Assembly (NCBI GenBank): GCA_016870995.1
Contig: VFZU01000008.1
Location: 44,447 to 108,446, forward strand
Source of the DNA: Acidobacteriota bacterium
GTDB taxonomy: Bacteria > Acidobacteriota > Terriglobia > Bryobacterales > Bryobacteraceae
Direction: 5' to 3'
DNA: 64,000 bases
This document shows positions 54,912 to 63,990 of this stretch, in pieces. Under the pieces are notes generated by a model. That model saw nothing but the letters and a program-made list of their open reading frames with translations. It searched no databases and was not told the DNA's origin. The translations under genes and the position numbers were made by a program. Every line of letters starts with the position of its first letter. The stretch's first letter is position 1.

Positions 54912-56087
54912 TTAGCGCAGGCGGGATTCGGCGTGCTTCCAAAGGGCCTGGAAGATGTCGTTGAAGGCCTTGCCGTCGGGGCCGGTGGAGGAGGTGTTCG
55001 ACAGGAGGATGACGGCGATGCGGCGGTCGAGACTGGATAACATCTCAGCCTGGATGCCGGGGTCGTTGCCGCCGTGGCCCATGCGGATGCCGTTGAACTT
55101 GGTGCGCCAGAAGATGCCAGAGTTGCCCTGGGAAGGACCGTAGCCTTTGGGGTAAGTGGGACCGTTGAATTGGAAGCGGAGCATCTCGTCGGCAGCAGAG
55201 GTGGGGACGATGCGGGCGCTGTCGAGTGCGCCGTGGTTGAGGAGTGCGCGGAAGAGACGCGAGAGATCGCTCGCGGAGACCCAGAGGCCGCCGTCGGGGT
55301 AGGTGGTGATGTCGTAAGAGGGAATGGGGATCGAATGAGAACTGTGGGAGACGAATAGGTTGGAGGCCGAACGGGCAGGGAGGACGCGCGGGGACCAGGC
55401 GGTGGCAGACATTCCGAGAGGCGAGAGGATGCGGCGTGGGACGTACTTCTGGAGGGATTGGCCGGAGGTGCGTTCGACAATGTAGCCGGCGAGGCTGGCG
55501 GCGATGTTGGAGTAGTCGCGCTCGGTGCCGGGGGCGGTGTCGAGGTAGTTCCTGGGTGAGTAGTTTTGGCCGGTGGGGGTGAAGTAAGAGGTGAGGAATT
55601 GGCCGAGGGGAGGAGAGGTTTCGCCGGCGAAGTGGTAGACGTTGCGGTAGACCTCCCAACGATCGGTGATGCTCGAGGTGTGGGTGGCGAGCATGCGGAG
55701 GGTGATGGGTTGGTCGGGGAAGTTGGGGTTGCGGACGGAGAAAGGGAGGTAGGTGTTGACGTCGGCGTCGAGGGAGAGTTTGCCCTCGGCGACAAGTTGC
55801 ATGAGGGAGACGCCGGTGAATGTCTTGGTGATGGAGGCGACTTTGGTGGGAGTGTCGAGGGTGAAGGGTAGGGTGCGGGTGGCATCGCGGTGGCCGAAGC
55901 CCTGGGACCAGATGACCTGGTTGTCGACGAGGACGACGCCAGCGAGGCCGATGAGGCCGACGTCTTGCATGCGCTGGCGAATGAGGGTGTCGAGTGGGTC
56001 GGCGGGCTTCGCGGGTTGCTGGGCAAGGCCCAAGTTGGCTACAAGGGTGGTGACGAGGAACAGGGAACCGGGGGTTGGCGTGTGCAC
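54912..56087 (-). CDS. beta-lactamase family serine hydrolase
   Basis: The protein has the class C beta-lactamase fold motifs: SITKTFTG (SxxK), ERDYSNIAASLAG (YxN) and MGHGGNDPG (third motif). The frame extends to 56480, but that part overlaps another gene, so I place the start near a GTG at 56087 giving a signal peptide-like segment SLFLVTTLVANLGLAQQ; no SD was seen and the start is uncertain. It is probably periplasmic. It is a paralogue of the interrupted hydrolase at 27-28 kb but lacks the DUF3471-like tail. Confidence 0.85.
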   Translation of the reverse strand: MHTPTPGSLFLVTTLVANLGLAQQPAKPADPLDTLIRQRMQDVGLIGLAGVVLVDNQVIWSQGFGHRDATRTLPFTLDTPTKVASITKTFTGVSLMQLVAEGKLSLDADVNTYLPFSVRNPNFPDQPITLRMLATHTSSITDRWEVYRNVYHFAGETSPPLGQFLTSYFTPTGQNYSPRNYLDTAPGTERDYSNIAASLAGYIVERTSGQSLQKYVPRRILSPLGMSATAWSPRVLPARSASNLFVSHSSHSIPIPSYDITTYPDGGLWVSASDLSRLFRALLNHGALDSARIVPTSAADEMLRFQFNGPTYPKGYGPSQGNSGIFWRTKFNGIRMGHGGNDPGIQAEMLSSLDRRIAVILLSNTSSTGPDGKAFNDIFQALWKHAESRLR

Positions 56088-56161
56088 TCTGGGAAAACGC
56101 AGGATTTGAGGGCGCGGTTCCAGGATTTCGCAAGCCAGATTGGGGCTTACCAAAACTTCGT

Positions 56162-56785
56162 CTAGCGGCTTACTTGAAAGTCGTGAGCGAGGGGTGCTCC
56201 GAGAACGGAAGAAGGCGCATTCGCCAGCGAGATGTATTTGGGCCGGTTTGCCTTGAAGGCGAAGTCGTTGAGCGCAGGCATCAACGATGAGCCCGAAGCG
56301 GACTGATCTGGTTGAATCAACGTTTCGGTTGGGGGACAAGGCCAGCCAGCGTTCGTAAACGCTTCGATGATCTTGGCTACCGAGCCTGGACCCGCCACGG
56401 AGCTTGAGCCAAGAGACCAATTCTTGAAGAAGTTCGGAAGACCGCTTTGGATTGTCTTGACTAGAACGGTGATGAGACAAGTGTCGCTCAACAGGTTGGG
56501 GGCGTTCGGACCGAATGGCGAGCTGATGTTGTAGGAGGGTAATTCGCGAGTAGGACCCGGGGCATCGCCTTTGAGGCGAAGCTTTGCGGAATTGCAGCAG
56601 TGCGCTAGAGCCATGTGGCCCGGAAGGTTCGTCACATTGAGTGAGACATTGCCGAGCAGGGTGAAGGTCGGATTCGGGAACTCATCCGGATCGTTGGTGC
56701 AATCGGCTTGGTTGAGCTTCAGCATCAGTGTCTGGGCTGGGTGGACCACCCCTGTCTGCTTAAGAGGCACGCCGGCCCAGTTCAT
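56162..56785 (-). CDS. hypothetical protein, 207 residues
   Basis: I do not recognise this protein. It has beta-like text (FPNPTFTLLGNVSLNVTNLPG), four to five Cys, and no signal peptide with the ATG at 56785. In-frame codons continue for about 15 residues upstream to a stop (AIEKPPSVATIAWW), so the gene may be a 5'-truncated piece of a longer one. A GGTGG lies just before the ATG. It precedes the serine hydrolase on the same strand, 74 bp away. Confidence 0.55.
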   Translation of the reverse strand: MNWAGVPLKQTGVVHPAQTLMLKLNQADCTNDPDEFPNPTFTLLGNVSLNVTNLPGHMALAHCCNSAKLRLKGDAPGPTRELPSYNISSPFGPNAPNLLSDTCLITVLVKTIQSGLPNFFKNWSLGSSSVAGPGSVAKIIEAFTNAGWPCPPTETLIQPDQSASGSSLMPALNDFAFKANRPKYISLANAPSSVLGAPLAHDFQVSR

Positions 56786-57068
56786 CCACCAGGCGATGGT
56801 TGCGACTGAGGGCGGTTTTTCGATTGCGGCTCAGCGATGAGGGGTAAGCGCAGGAGGAGGACTGACTTTGGGTGGCAACTTTTTGGTGACTCTTGCCGTT
56901 AGAAATGAAAACAGCTTGACGTCGAGATCGTGGTTGGGCTGGCCGACGCCGAGGGCGGAACCCAGGTCATAGAAGGGGAGCCACAAATTTGCCAAAGAAA
57001 TTGTCCTTTGCCTGACTGTGCGAAATTCGCTGGGGAATTTTGCGAGTCGGAGCTTTCTTTGTCGAGTT
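56786..57068. other. intergenic region
   Basis: No gene, hairpin terminator or repeat is supported in these 283 bp between the unknown protein gene and the end of the PQQ-propeller gene. Confidence 0.3.
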
Positions 57069-58775
57069 TCAGGGCGTGGGCAATTGGAAGGCGAGAAGTT
57101 CGTCGGAGAGGGGGCCGGGGAAGAAGCCGCCTCCTCCGGCGGAGACGACGATGGTTTCTTTGCCGGATTCGGATTTGAACAGCATGGGGGTGGCGTAGAC
57201 GCTGGCGTTGGTTTTGTGTTGCCAGAGGAGTTTGCCGGTTTGGGAGTCGAAGGCGCGGAAGTGCTGGTCGGCCGTGCCGCCGATGAAGACGACGCCGCCC
57301 TGGGTTGCCAAGGCTCCGCCGAGGCCGTATGCGCCGGTGTTGTTTATGCCTTTTGCCTTGGCTTGGGGGAGTTCGCCGAGAGGGATGCGCCAGGCGATGT
57401 TACCGGTGTTTACATCGATGGCGTTGAGTGTGTTCCAGGGTGGGAGTGTGCAGGGGACCAGATCGCTTGTGGCGAAGCGGGGGTGGGTGCCGGGGGAGAT
57501 GCGACGCCAGGTGTCGCGTTGCTTCGCGAGCTTGCCGATGATGCCGAGTTCATTGGCGTTGACGAAGATGAGGTTGCGCTGGGGGTCGTGGGCTGCGCCG
57601 GACCAGGTGCCACCGCCGAGGGTGCCGGGGAGCATGATGGTGTATTTGTCTTTGCCCCAGGGAGCGAAGATTCCGAAGTTGCCGGATTGCTCGTAGAGTT
57701 TGCGACATTCGCTGGCCCACTCAGGGGTGAGATTGTTGAGGTCGGCTTCGGTGAGAGTGGTTCTTGAGAGGGGTGGCGGCTTATTGGGGAAGGGTTGCGT
57801 GGGGTGGGTTTGCTCGCCGGGGACTTCGGATGGGGGGACGGGTTTCTCGGTTGCGCCGAAGATGGGTTCGCCGGTTTGACGGTTGAGGAACCAGAGGAAG
57901 CCCATCTTGGTGACCTGGACGAGGGCGGGGGTTTTGTTGACGGTGAGGAGGAGAGGCTTGGCGGGGAGGTCGTAATCCCAGAGGTCGTGGTGGACGAGTT
58001 GGCGGTGCCACTTGAGTTTGCCGGTGCGGCCGTCGAGGGCGAGGACGGAGTTGGCGTAGAGGTTTTCGCCGTGGCGGTCGCCGCCGTAGAAGTCGTAGCT
58101 GGCGCTGCCAGTGGGGCAGTAGAGGGTGTCTTTGTCTGTGGCGCATTGGCCCCAGACGTTGGCGCCGGTGCGGTTGGTGCGGGAGCCGGGGGCCCAGGTT
58201 TTGGCGGCGGGGTCGTTGTCGCTCGGAATGGTATTGAATTGCCAGGCGAGCTTGCCGTCGGATTGACGCCAGGCGCGGATGAGGGGGGCGGGGCCTTGGG
58301 GTGTGCCTTCAGGTACTTCGCCGCCGGTGATGACGAGGTCGTTGAAGATGGTGGGGGGCATGTTTTGCGAGAGGTGGCAGGGGTGGAGGCCTTGTCGCAA
58401 GTCGGTTTGCCAGAGGGTTTCGCCGTTGCGGGCGAGGAGGGCGATGAGCTTGCCGTCGGGGGTGCCGAAGAAGAGTTTTCCGTTCGCATAGGCAGCGCCC
58501 CAACTGCGGCGGGCTTCGCCGTTGCGAGAGGTGCGCCAGAGCTCTTTGCCGGTGGCGGGGTCGAGAGCGATGGCGGTGCCTTTGGGGGTGATGACGAAGA
58601 GCTTGCCTTCGACGTGGACGGGGGTGGCGTTGAAGCTGAGGCGGTCGTTCTTGGGGCGCTCGGCGGGGTTCTCGCCGTGGTGGAAGGTCCAGGCGAGTTT
58701 GAGGTTGTTGACGTTGGCTGGCGTGATTTGCTGGGCGAGCAGGGTGGCGGCTAGCGCGGCGAGAGGGAGGGCCAT
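57069..58775 (-). CDS. PQQ-type quinoprotein dehydrogenase, secreted
   Basis: The ATG at 58775 gives a signal peptide (MALPLAALAATLLAQQ); the frame to 58913 is Arg/Pro-rich and spurious. The 568-residue protein has the quinoprotein propeller repeats: FVITPKGTAIALDPATGKEL, VLALDGRTGKLKWHRQLVHH, WDYDLPAKPLLL, and late GGTADQHFRAFDSQTGKLLW. This is the pyrroloquinoline-quinone alcohol/glucose dehydrogenase family acting in the periplasm. Substrate unknown. It overlaps the FAD oxidoreductase by 25 bp, so both are likely co-expressed. Confidence 0.9.
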   Translation of the reverse strand: MALPLAALAATLLAQQITPANVNNLKLAWTFHHGENPAERPKNDRLSFNATPVHVEGKLFVITPKGTAIALDPATGKELWRTSRNGEARRSWGAAYANGKLFFGTPDGKLIALLARNGETLWQTDLRQGLHPCHLSQNMPPTIFNDLVITGGEVPEGTPQGPAPLIRAWRQSDGKLAWQFNTIPSDNDPAAKTWAPGSRTNRTGANVWGQCATDKDTLYCPTGSASYDFYGGDRHGENLYANSVLALDGRTGKLKWHRQLVHHDLWDYDLPAKPLLLTVNKTPALVQVTKMGFLWFLNRQTGEPIFGATEKPVPPSEVPGEQTHPTQPFPNKPPPLSRTTLTEADLNNLTPEWASECRKLYEQSGNFGIFAPWGKDKYTIMLPGTLGGGTWSGAAHDPQRNLIFVNANELGIIGKLAKQRDTWRRISPGTHPRFATSDLVPCTLPPWNTLNAIDVNTGNIAWRIPLGELPQAKAKGINNTGAYGLGGALATQGGVVFIGGTADQHFRAFDSQTGKLLWQHKTNASVYATPMLFKSESGKETIVVSAGGGGFFPGPLSDELLAFQLPTP

Positions 58776-60406
58776 TGGGTGTCGATTCCTTGGGTGCGGA
58801 GGCGGGCCTGGAAGGCGGCGCGGAGCTTGAGGTCGTTGCGAATTTTGCGCGGGGGCTCGCCGGTGCGGAGGGCTTCGGCGGCGAGGGCCCCGGCGGATTC
58901 GCCGATGTTCCACTCGACGGGGTGGAGGCGGTAGCAGCCGTTGGTGATGTGGGTGACGCCGAGGTTCTTGGCGCCGGCGAGGAGATTGTCGATGCGCTTG
59001 GGGATGAGAGCGCCCATGGGGATCTGGAAGGGCTGGCTCGATACGTCGATGTAGTTGTCGCCGCCGGATGAGGGGTGGAGGTCGATGCGGTAGGAGCCGA
59101 TGCCGACGGAGTCGGGGAACTTTTCGGCGCCGGTCGCTTCCCTGCCCTTGGTGGCGATGTGTTGTTCGAGGACGGTGAATTCGGCCTGGATGCGGCGGGA
59201 TTCGCGAATGTAGGGGTACATGGCGAGGCCGTCTTCGGTGCCGGATTGGTCGTGGCGGAGGCGGAGGCCGGGCCAGCCGAGTTTGCCGTCGGCGCGGGGG
59301 GCTTCCGTCTGCATCCAGTACAGGAGCGAGAGGCTGAGTTGCTTGCCACCACGGAGGTGTTTGGCGGCTTCTGCTGGCGTGTTGTTGTGGAGGTTGCCGA
59401 GCCAGTAGTCGTTTTGGGGCCAGTTGACGAGGGAGATGTCGGCATCGCGATCGGGGTTGGTGAAGTTGCGGCGGCGGCGGATGCGGCGGTAGAGCCAGAG
59501 GTTGAGGGGTGTGTTGGGTTGGCCCTGGTCTTCTCGTGGGTCGAAGGCGACGATGCGTTTTTCGAGAGTGATGGGGTTGGACATGTGCCAGGCGAGGAGC
59601 TTGCCCGGCCAGGCGGGTTTCATGGCGGGGATGTAGTCGCGCCAGAAGGCGTAGTCATCGGGCTTGGAGATGGTGTGGTTTTCCCCGTCGTGGTGGCTGA
59701 TGGCGAAGCAGACGGTGAAGGACTGGATGTGGTTGGGTTGGGGTGTGGCGGGGGCGCTGGGTTCGCCGGTCTGGTTGCGGCCTTCGGCGCCGGTGACGTA
59801 TTCGCATTTAGCGAGGGGGAGGAGGTCGCCTTGCTCGGAGGCGTCGATGAAGTACTTGGCGGTGAGGGTGAGGCGGTGTTTTTCGAGGGTGTGCTCGAGG
59901 GTGACGGCTTTGAGTTTGTCGTTCTGGGTGTCGGCGGCGATGGGTTTGAATTCGGTGAGGAGGGTGAGTTGGCCGGAGGCGATGTAGGGGGCGAGGAGGG
60001 CGTTGAGGACGGCGAGGCTGACGGGGGGTTCGTGGGTGAGGCCAGAGACAGAGCCGCCGCCGGGGTTGAAGGGGGATTGCAGGCGGGCGGCTTCGGTGAG
60101 AGGGAAGTTGGCTTTGTAGTAGGAGCGGACGGCTTCGCGGTAGTTGCGGTAGGAGCGGGTGCCGCCGAACATTTCGATCCAGGGGTGTTCGTCGGGGGGG
60201 ACGAGTTGGCTGGTGAGTTGGCCACCGATCCAGCGGGTTTCCTCAGACAGGATGACTTTGTGGCCGTCGCGGAGAGCTGCGAGGGCGGCGGCGGTGCCAC
60301 CGGTGCCGGCGCCGATGATGGCGATGTCGGCGGAGAGTTCGCCGGAACGGGTTGTGGCGGCGATTGCGGTCGCCGCCACGGAGTTGATGAAGAGACGTCT
60401 TTGCAT
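58751..60406 (-). CDS. FAD-dependent oxidoreductase (FAD_oxidored type), exported
   Basis: The ATG at 60406 begins MQRRLFINSVAATAIAATT, a Tat-like signal; another ATG lies at 60424. The FAD-binding motif ADIAIIGAGTGGTAAALAA (about 26-44) and SEETRWIGGQLTSQ follow, and the C-terminus has the FAD motif ITNGCYRLHPVEWNIGESAG. The family (PF12831) occurs in secreted oxidoreductases of Acidobacteria and Planctomycetes, with poorly known substrates. It overlaps the PQQ dehydrogenase and may feed the same pathway. Confidence 0.88.
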   Translation of the reverse strand: MQRRLFINSVAATAIAATTRSGELSADIAIIGAGTGGTAAALAALRDGHKVILSEETRWIGGQLTSQLVPPDEHPWIEMFGGTRSYRNYREAVRSYYKANFPLTEAARLQSPFNPGGGSVSGLTHEPPVSLAVLNALLAPYIASGQLTLLTEFKPIAADTQNDKLKAVTLEHTLEKHRLTLTAKYFIDASEQGDLLPLAKCEYVTGAEGRNQTGEPSAPATPQPNHIQSFTVCFAISHHDGENHTISKPDDYAFWRDYIPAMKPAWPGKLLAWHMSNPITLEKRIVAFDPREDQGQPNTPLNLWLYRRIRRRRNFTNPDRDADISLVNWPQNDYWLGNLHNNTPAEAAKHLRGGKQLSLSLLYWMQTEAPRADGKLGWPGLRLRHDQSGTEDGLAMYPYIRESRRIQAEFTVLEQHIATKGREATGAEKFPDSVGIGSYRIDLHPSSGGDNYIDVSSQPFQIPMGALIPKRIDNLLAGAKNLGVTHITNGCYRLHPVEWNIGESAGALAAEALRTGEPPRKIRNDLKLRAAFQARLRTQGIDTQWPSLSPR

Positions 60407-60428
60407 GAGGGCCTGAACCCTCATGGTA

Positions 60429-62495
60429 TTACGCGCTTAAGCGGAGCAAGGAGCCGGCGATCTGAGCGAAGAGATTCGCGAGATCGGCGGGGTTGGTGGT
60501 GTAGTACCAGAGGCCTTGCTGGTGGTTGGCGTTAAACAAGGGGTTGTTACCCTGGCAGCTGGCGCCAGCGCCATCGAAGATGGTGGGCTGGAAGATCTGG
60601 ACGTTGGAAATGATCTGGAGGAATTCGCGATCGACGTTGTCTTCGGTACCGATGAGGTAGACGCAATCGAAGCGGATGTTGTATTCCGTATCAGCTTTGG
60701 TGCGGGCGGCGGCGCTGACGGCACTGTTCATGGCGACAGCGGGATAGATGTTGGGAAGGTCGGCACGAATGGAATTGACGTATGGGCCGGCGTTGAACTT
60801 GTTCGTTCCTAAACCGGCTGAAGGGTAGTTAGACCAGAGGCCGCCACGATTCTTGCAAAGGTCGGTGTTGCCGTTCGGCAGGGTGGTGCCAGCGGGGGCG
60901 CAGCCCTGGTTCACGTTATAGACCCAGTTGTCGCGGAAGCCATAGTTGTTGTTGCCCTTGGAGTCGAGAGCGGGAACGAAGGCAACGGTCTGACTGGCGG
61001 CGATGCTGCCGTTGGTGGAGTGAAGGACGAAGCCGGTGGGAGGATTCGTAGTTGACTCACCGGTGACCGGAGCAACGAAGCTATTCGATTTGGGGCCGAA
61101 GCGAGGTTCGTAAGAGGGCCAGGAGGATTGGGACATGCCGCCATAGAAGGTGCCTGGAGTGGTGCTGGTCGAGGGTAAAGGCATGTCGTAGCACATCCAG
61201 GTGACGCCGCGATCGACGGTGTTGGTGTTGGTATTGGTGTTGATGCAGTTTCGATAGTTGGCTGTTGGCGCGTTCGTGTCTTGAATCCAGCGGCGGTTAT
61301 ACGGGCCGGCGGCGGCGGCGAGATGCCAACCGAGGGCATTGCGGGTGGCTGAGGGGAGAGCGGTATAGGTGTTGAACTGAGCTGTGGTGAGAGGCAGGAA
61401 GCTCGAATCACCGTAGCGCGGGGTGAAGCCGGAATCGATCCGAGTCTGTTGTGCGGCGGTGTAAGGAGCAGCCAGGTTGGACAGGGTAATGTTGGGAGAC
61501 AGGTCGTTGGTGGTAGCGCTGAAGGGGTCGCGGGCGTCGAGGTAGAGCAGCTGAGTATTGGTGGGAGGCGGGCTAATGTTGTAGGCGAATCCAGGCCCGA
61601 AGCGGTTGTCGCCGCGCTGGGTGCGGACGGGCCAGTTGCCAGTGATCAGGTTCGGCATGCCGTCAGTGAAGAGGAGGATTTCGTTCATGGCAAGTTTCAG
61701 GCCGACATTGCGGATCGCATTCCACGCGAGGTTGATGGAGGGGGCGGTATTGGTGGCGCCGCCGCAGTTGAGGTTTCTGAGAACGGCGTTGAGACCAGCA
61801 CCGTCGGCGCGCTTAAAGTTGTTGCTGGGAGCATAGACGACCTGGGCGCTGGAGTTGAATGTAACGGCGCCGATGTAGTCGTAGGAGCTGAAGTAGTCGA
61901 GGAACTTGGAGGCGGCGTAGACCATGGCGTCGCAGGAACGGGTGGTGGAAGAAACGGTAGTGGGAATCGTCCCGACGGTCTGCCGGCTTTGCATCGAACC
62001 GGAGACGTCAAGGATCATCATCATGACGAGGGTGCGGCGGGTGGCGGTGCCCGTGGCGGAGACCTTCATGCCGGAGACGTTGAAGAGGTTCATGAAGTAA
62101 GTCGGTGCGGTGACGCTACCGATGACGTCGACCTGAAGGACGCCAGTGGGGCTTCCGTTGTTCTTGAGGTTGGTAAACGTGGGCGTGATCGTGGTCTTGG
62201 TTGGATCGATTCCCATATATTGCCTGGGGAAGTTGGCGTTAAAGAAGCGGGTCGAGCTGGAAGTTGCGTAAGCTCTGGCAGTTTCTTCGTCCTGGCCAAG
62301 ATTGAGGCCGCGAGCGGCACCGAGGGAAGCGGCGTCAACGGCGGCCATGAGGCGGCCCTTGACAAGATAGGCAACTCCGCCGTCGAAGGCGAGGCCAACT
62401 GTGCCGATGGTGAAAAACATCATGACACCGGAGAGGAGGACGGCGATGCCGCGCTCTCTGGGGGAGCGAACTGGTAAAGCGTTTTCTTGCTGCAT
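60429..62495 (-). CDS. TadG-like pilus assembly protein with vWA domain
   Basis: The 688-residue protein has a TadE/TadG-type N-terminal helix (RGIAVLLSGVMMFFTIGTVG, about 15-34), then LMAAVDAASLGAARGLN and a von Willebrand A domain with the metal site DVSGSMQS (about 165-172) and a late LFTDGMP. It has a Thr/Asn repeat (NTNTNTNT) in an insert. TadG-like proteins belong to Flp/Tad pili and may be pseudopilins or adhesins. It is encoded with two TadE-like genes and ends 5 bp before the FAD oxidoreductase frame. Confidence 0.88.
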   Translation of the reverse strand: MQQENALPVRSPRERGIAVLLSGVMMFFTIGTVGLAFDGGVAYLVKGRLMAAVDAASLGAARGLNLGQDEETARAYATSSSTRFFNANFPRQYMGIDPTKTTITPTFTNLKNNGSPTGVLQVDVIGSVTAPTYFMNLFNVSGMKVSATGTATRRTLVMMMILDVSGSMQSRQTVGTIPTTVSSTTRSCDAMVYAASKFLDYFSSYDYIGAVTFNSSAQVVYAPSNNFKRADGAGLNAVLRNLNCGGATNTAPSINLAWNAIRNVGLKLAMNEILLFTDGMPNLITGNWPVRTQRGDNRFGPGFAYNISPPPTNTQLLYLDARDPFSATTNDLSPNITLSNLAAPYTAAQQTRIDSGFTPRYGDSSFLPLTTAQFNTYTALPSATRNALGWHLAAAAGPYNRRWIQDTNAPTANYRNCINTNTNTNTVDRGVTWMCYDMPLPSTSTTPGTFYGGMSQSSWPSYEPRFGPKSNSFVAPVTGESTTNPPTGFVLHSTNGSIAASQTVAFVPALDSKGNNNYGFRDNWVYNVNQGCAPAGTTLPNGNTDLCKNRGGLWSNYPSAGLGTNKFNAGPYVNSIRADLPNIYPAVAMNSAVSAAARTKADTEYNIRFDCVYLIGTEDNVDREFLQIISNVQIFQPTIFDGAGASCQGNNPLFNANHQQGLWYYTTNPADLANLFAQIAGSLLRLSA

Positions 62496-62515
62496 GACGA
62501 AACTCCTAGTGATGT

Positions 62516-63190
62516 TTAGCTGAAATTACGGATGTTGATATTTGGGGCGGCAAGCCAGGGAAGCATATTGAGGTCGGAGACGTCGAGGAACAACTCTCCC
62601 ATGTAGGTCAACTGTCCAACTTCGAGATAGACGGCCTTTTCGTCAGCTTCGACTTTGGAAAAGCCCGTGGCGCGGTTGGAGGAGTTGTTGGCGACGTCGG
62701 AGTCGGAGAGTTCACCGTTGGCAGCCAAGGCGCCAGAGGGATTGCCGATCCCACTGGACCAACGGCTGGTATTGCCGATGGCGATGCGCTGGGCGATGAC
62801 GTATTCACCGTAATTTGGGCAACTTGAGGGATTCGAATTCCAGCTCGGGATCCCGAGAGCACACTCAACCGGGCCAACACGAATGACCTTGGAAAGAATG
62901 ACGACACCCTTGCCGTTAGGATCTGGCAAGAAGCCGCCAGAGATGTTCATCCCAAGGCCGAGGGAGGAGCGGATCAACATCCGCTGGTTTTCGGATTTGG
63001 AAAGGTCGACTTTCCGTGTCATCAAAACGTTGGCGTTGCGGAGGACGTTGCTGGCCTGGATGCTGCGATTGAGGCTCATGCCGAGGGTGAAGGCACCAGC
63101 GAGGAGAAGCATGAGGAAGGGAGTGACCAAAACGAACTCCGTGATCACGGTGCCGCGCTGATTTTTCTTGCGAGTTACTGGGAAGGGCAT
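62516..63190 (-). CDS. TadE-like pseudopilin
   Basis: The start at 63190 (MPFPVTRKKNQRGTVITEF) has GGAGAC upstream; an earlier TTG start is less likely. The single N-terminal helix (VITEFVLVTPFLMLLLAGAF, about 15-35) with Glu at the typical position follows a short basic leader, as in TadE/TadF minor pseudopilins processed by a prepilin peptidase. The remainder is beta-rich with a conserved-looking Cys pair. It lies 20 bp before the tadG-like gene. Confidence 0.85.
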   Translation of the reverse strand: MPFPVTRKKNQRGTVITEFVLVTPFLMLLLAGAFTLGMSLNRSIQASNVLRNANVLMTRKVDLSKSENQRMLIRSSLGLGMNISGGFLPDPNGKGVVILSKVIRVGPVECALGIPSWNSNPSSCPNYGEYVIAQRIAIGNTSRWSSGIGNPSGALAANGELSDSDVANNSSNRATGFSKVEADEKAVYLEVGQLTYMGELFLDVSDLNMLPWLAAPNINIRNFS

Positions 63191-63209
63191 GATGCTGAAA
63201 GTCTCCAAT

Positions 63210-63812
63210 TTAGGGTGCAGGGGGAGTTAGTGTGCCGACGGGGAGGCCCTGGAGGACGTCGGTAGCCATGGCTGACATCTTGAGTTGCGTCCCTGGCATA
63301 TAGGTTGGGAGGGGGACCATCCAATTCCAAGGGAAGTCCGTGACAGCGACCTCGATGAGATTGCCGGGCTGGTTGACCCAGCGCAACTGGCGAGCAGGGT
63401 TCTGAGTGTCGTTTTTCATGGTTTTGGTGCCGTTGGGATCGCAATCCGACAAAGTGATGGGGATAGTGAGATCGGTCGGTTGGTAGTACCTGACAGTAAC
63501 GAGCGCGTCGTTTGAGGAGTTGAGGAAGCCGAGGGAGTTAGCTCGGGTGACCTGTTTCACGCAGTTGGTCACAGAGCCGCAAGAGTCGCCGTTGACACTG
63601 GTGGCATAAGTGATCCCAAAGCGGACGCCGTCACGAACGCTGGACTGGAGCATGCTCTTCAGGAAGACAGCAAGAGAGATGTCGGCGATACCGAAAAATA
63701 GAGCGAAGAGAGGAAGGATGCAGAGCGAAAACTCTACGAAAGCGTTGCCTTTTTCAGAGCCAACGCGGTTGCGCGATCCTCGTTTTGGTCGCATTTTAAA
63801 TTGGCTTAACAT
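63210..63812 (-). CDS. TadE-like pseudopilin
   Basis: The likely start at 63812 (MLSQFKMRPKRGS) or 63794 (MRPKRGS) leads to a basic stretch and the TadE helix KGNAFVEFSLCILPLFALFF (about 20-40). The rest of the roughly 200-residue protein has a Cys pair (DSCGSVTNC) and a Trp-rich end (DFPWNWMVPLPTYMPG). The longer frame to 63899 has no family support. With its neighbours it forms a small pilus-assembly operon. Other tad genes are not in the window. Confidence 0.85.
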   Translation of the reverse strand: MLSQFKMRPKRGSRNRVGSEKGNAFVEFSLCILPLFALFFGIADISLAVFLKSMLQSSVRDGVRFGITYATSVNGDSCGSVTNCVKQVTRANSLGFLNSSNDALVTVRYYQPTDLTIPITLSDCDPNGTKTMKNDTQNPARQLRWVNQPGNLIEVAVTDFPWNWMVPLPTYMPGTQLKMSAMATDVLQGLPVGTLTPPAP

Positions 63813-63880
63813 AGGGACATATCCATTATGGGGATGTCCTGTGTATCGGCAATAGCCAGTTAGTACTTTATAGTGTCCGA

Positions 63881-63926
63881 CCGGGCACATAGGTAACACT
63901 TCTATCCGGTCACATGGGTAACACTT
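63881..63926. repeat. two 21-bp direct repeats resembling IS terminal repeats
   Basis: Copies at 63881-63901 and 63906-63926 differ at two of 21 positions; consensus CCGGKCACATRGGTAACACT followed by T. 'GGTAACACT' tandem terminal repeats are typical of IS481/IS21-type element ends (recalled, not searched). An element may lie to the right of the window or have left a relic here. Confidence 0.55.
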
Positions 63927-63956
63927 AGTCTGGCAGATTTGGCTCTATTGAGGGAG

Positions 63957-63990
63957 GCAGAGGGGAGCCCCCATGGGGGCTCCCCTCTGC
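63957..63990. repeat. 34-bp perfect palindrome
   Basis: The segment reads the same on both strands, with a central CCCCCATGGGGG. Apart from tight loop bases it could form a very stable GC hairpin. No T tract follows within the window, so terminator function is unproven; it may be linked to the IS-like repeats 30 bp to its left. Confidence 0.8.

Noticed and set aside
59075..60535. 486-codon plus-strand ORF over the FAD oxidoreductase
   Set aside because: Gly/Val/Glu-rich text produced by extreme codon bias on the opposite strand; the FAD gene has real motifs.
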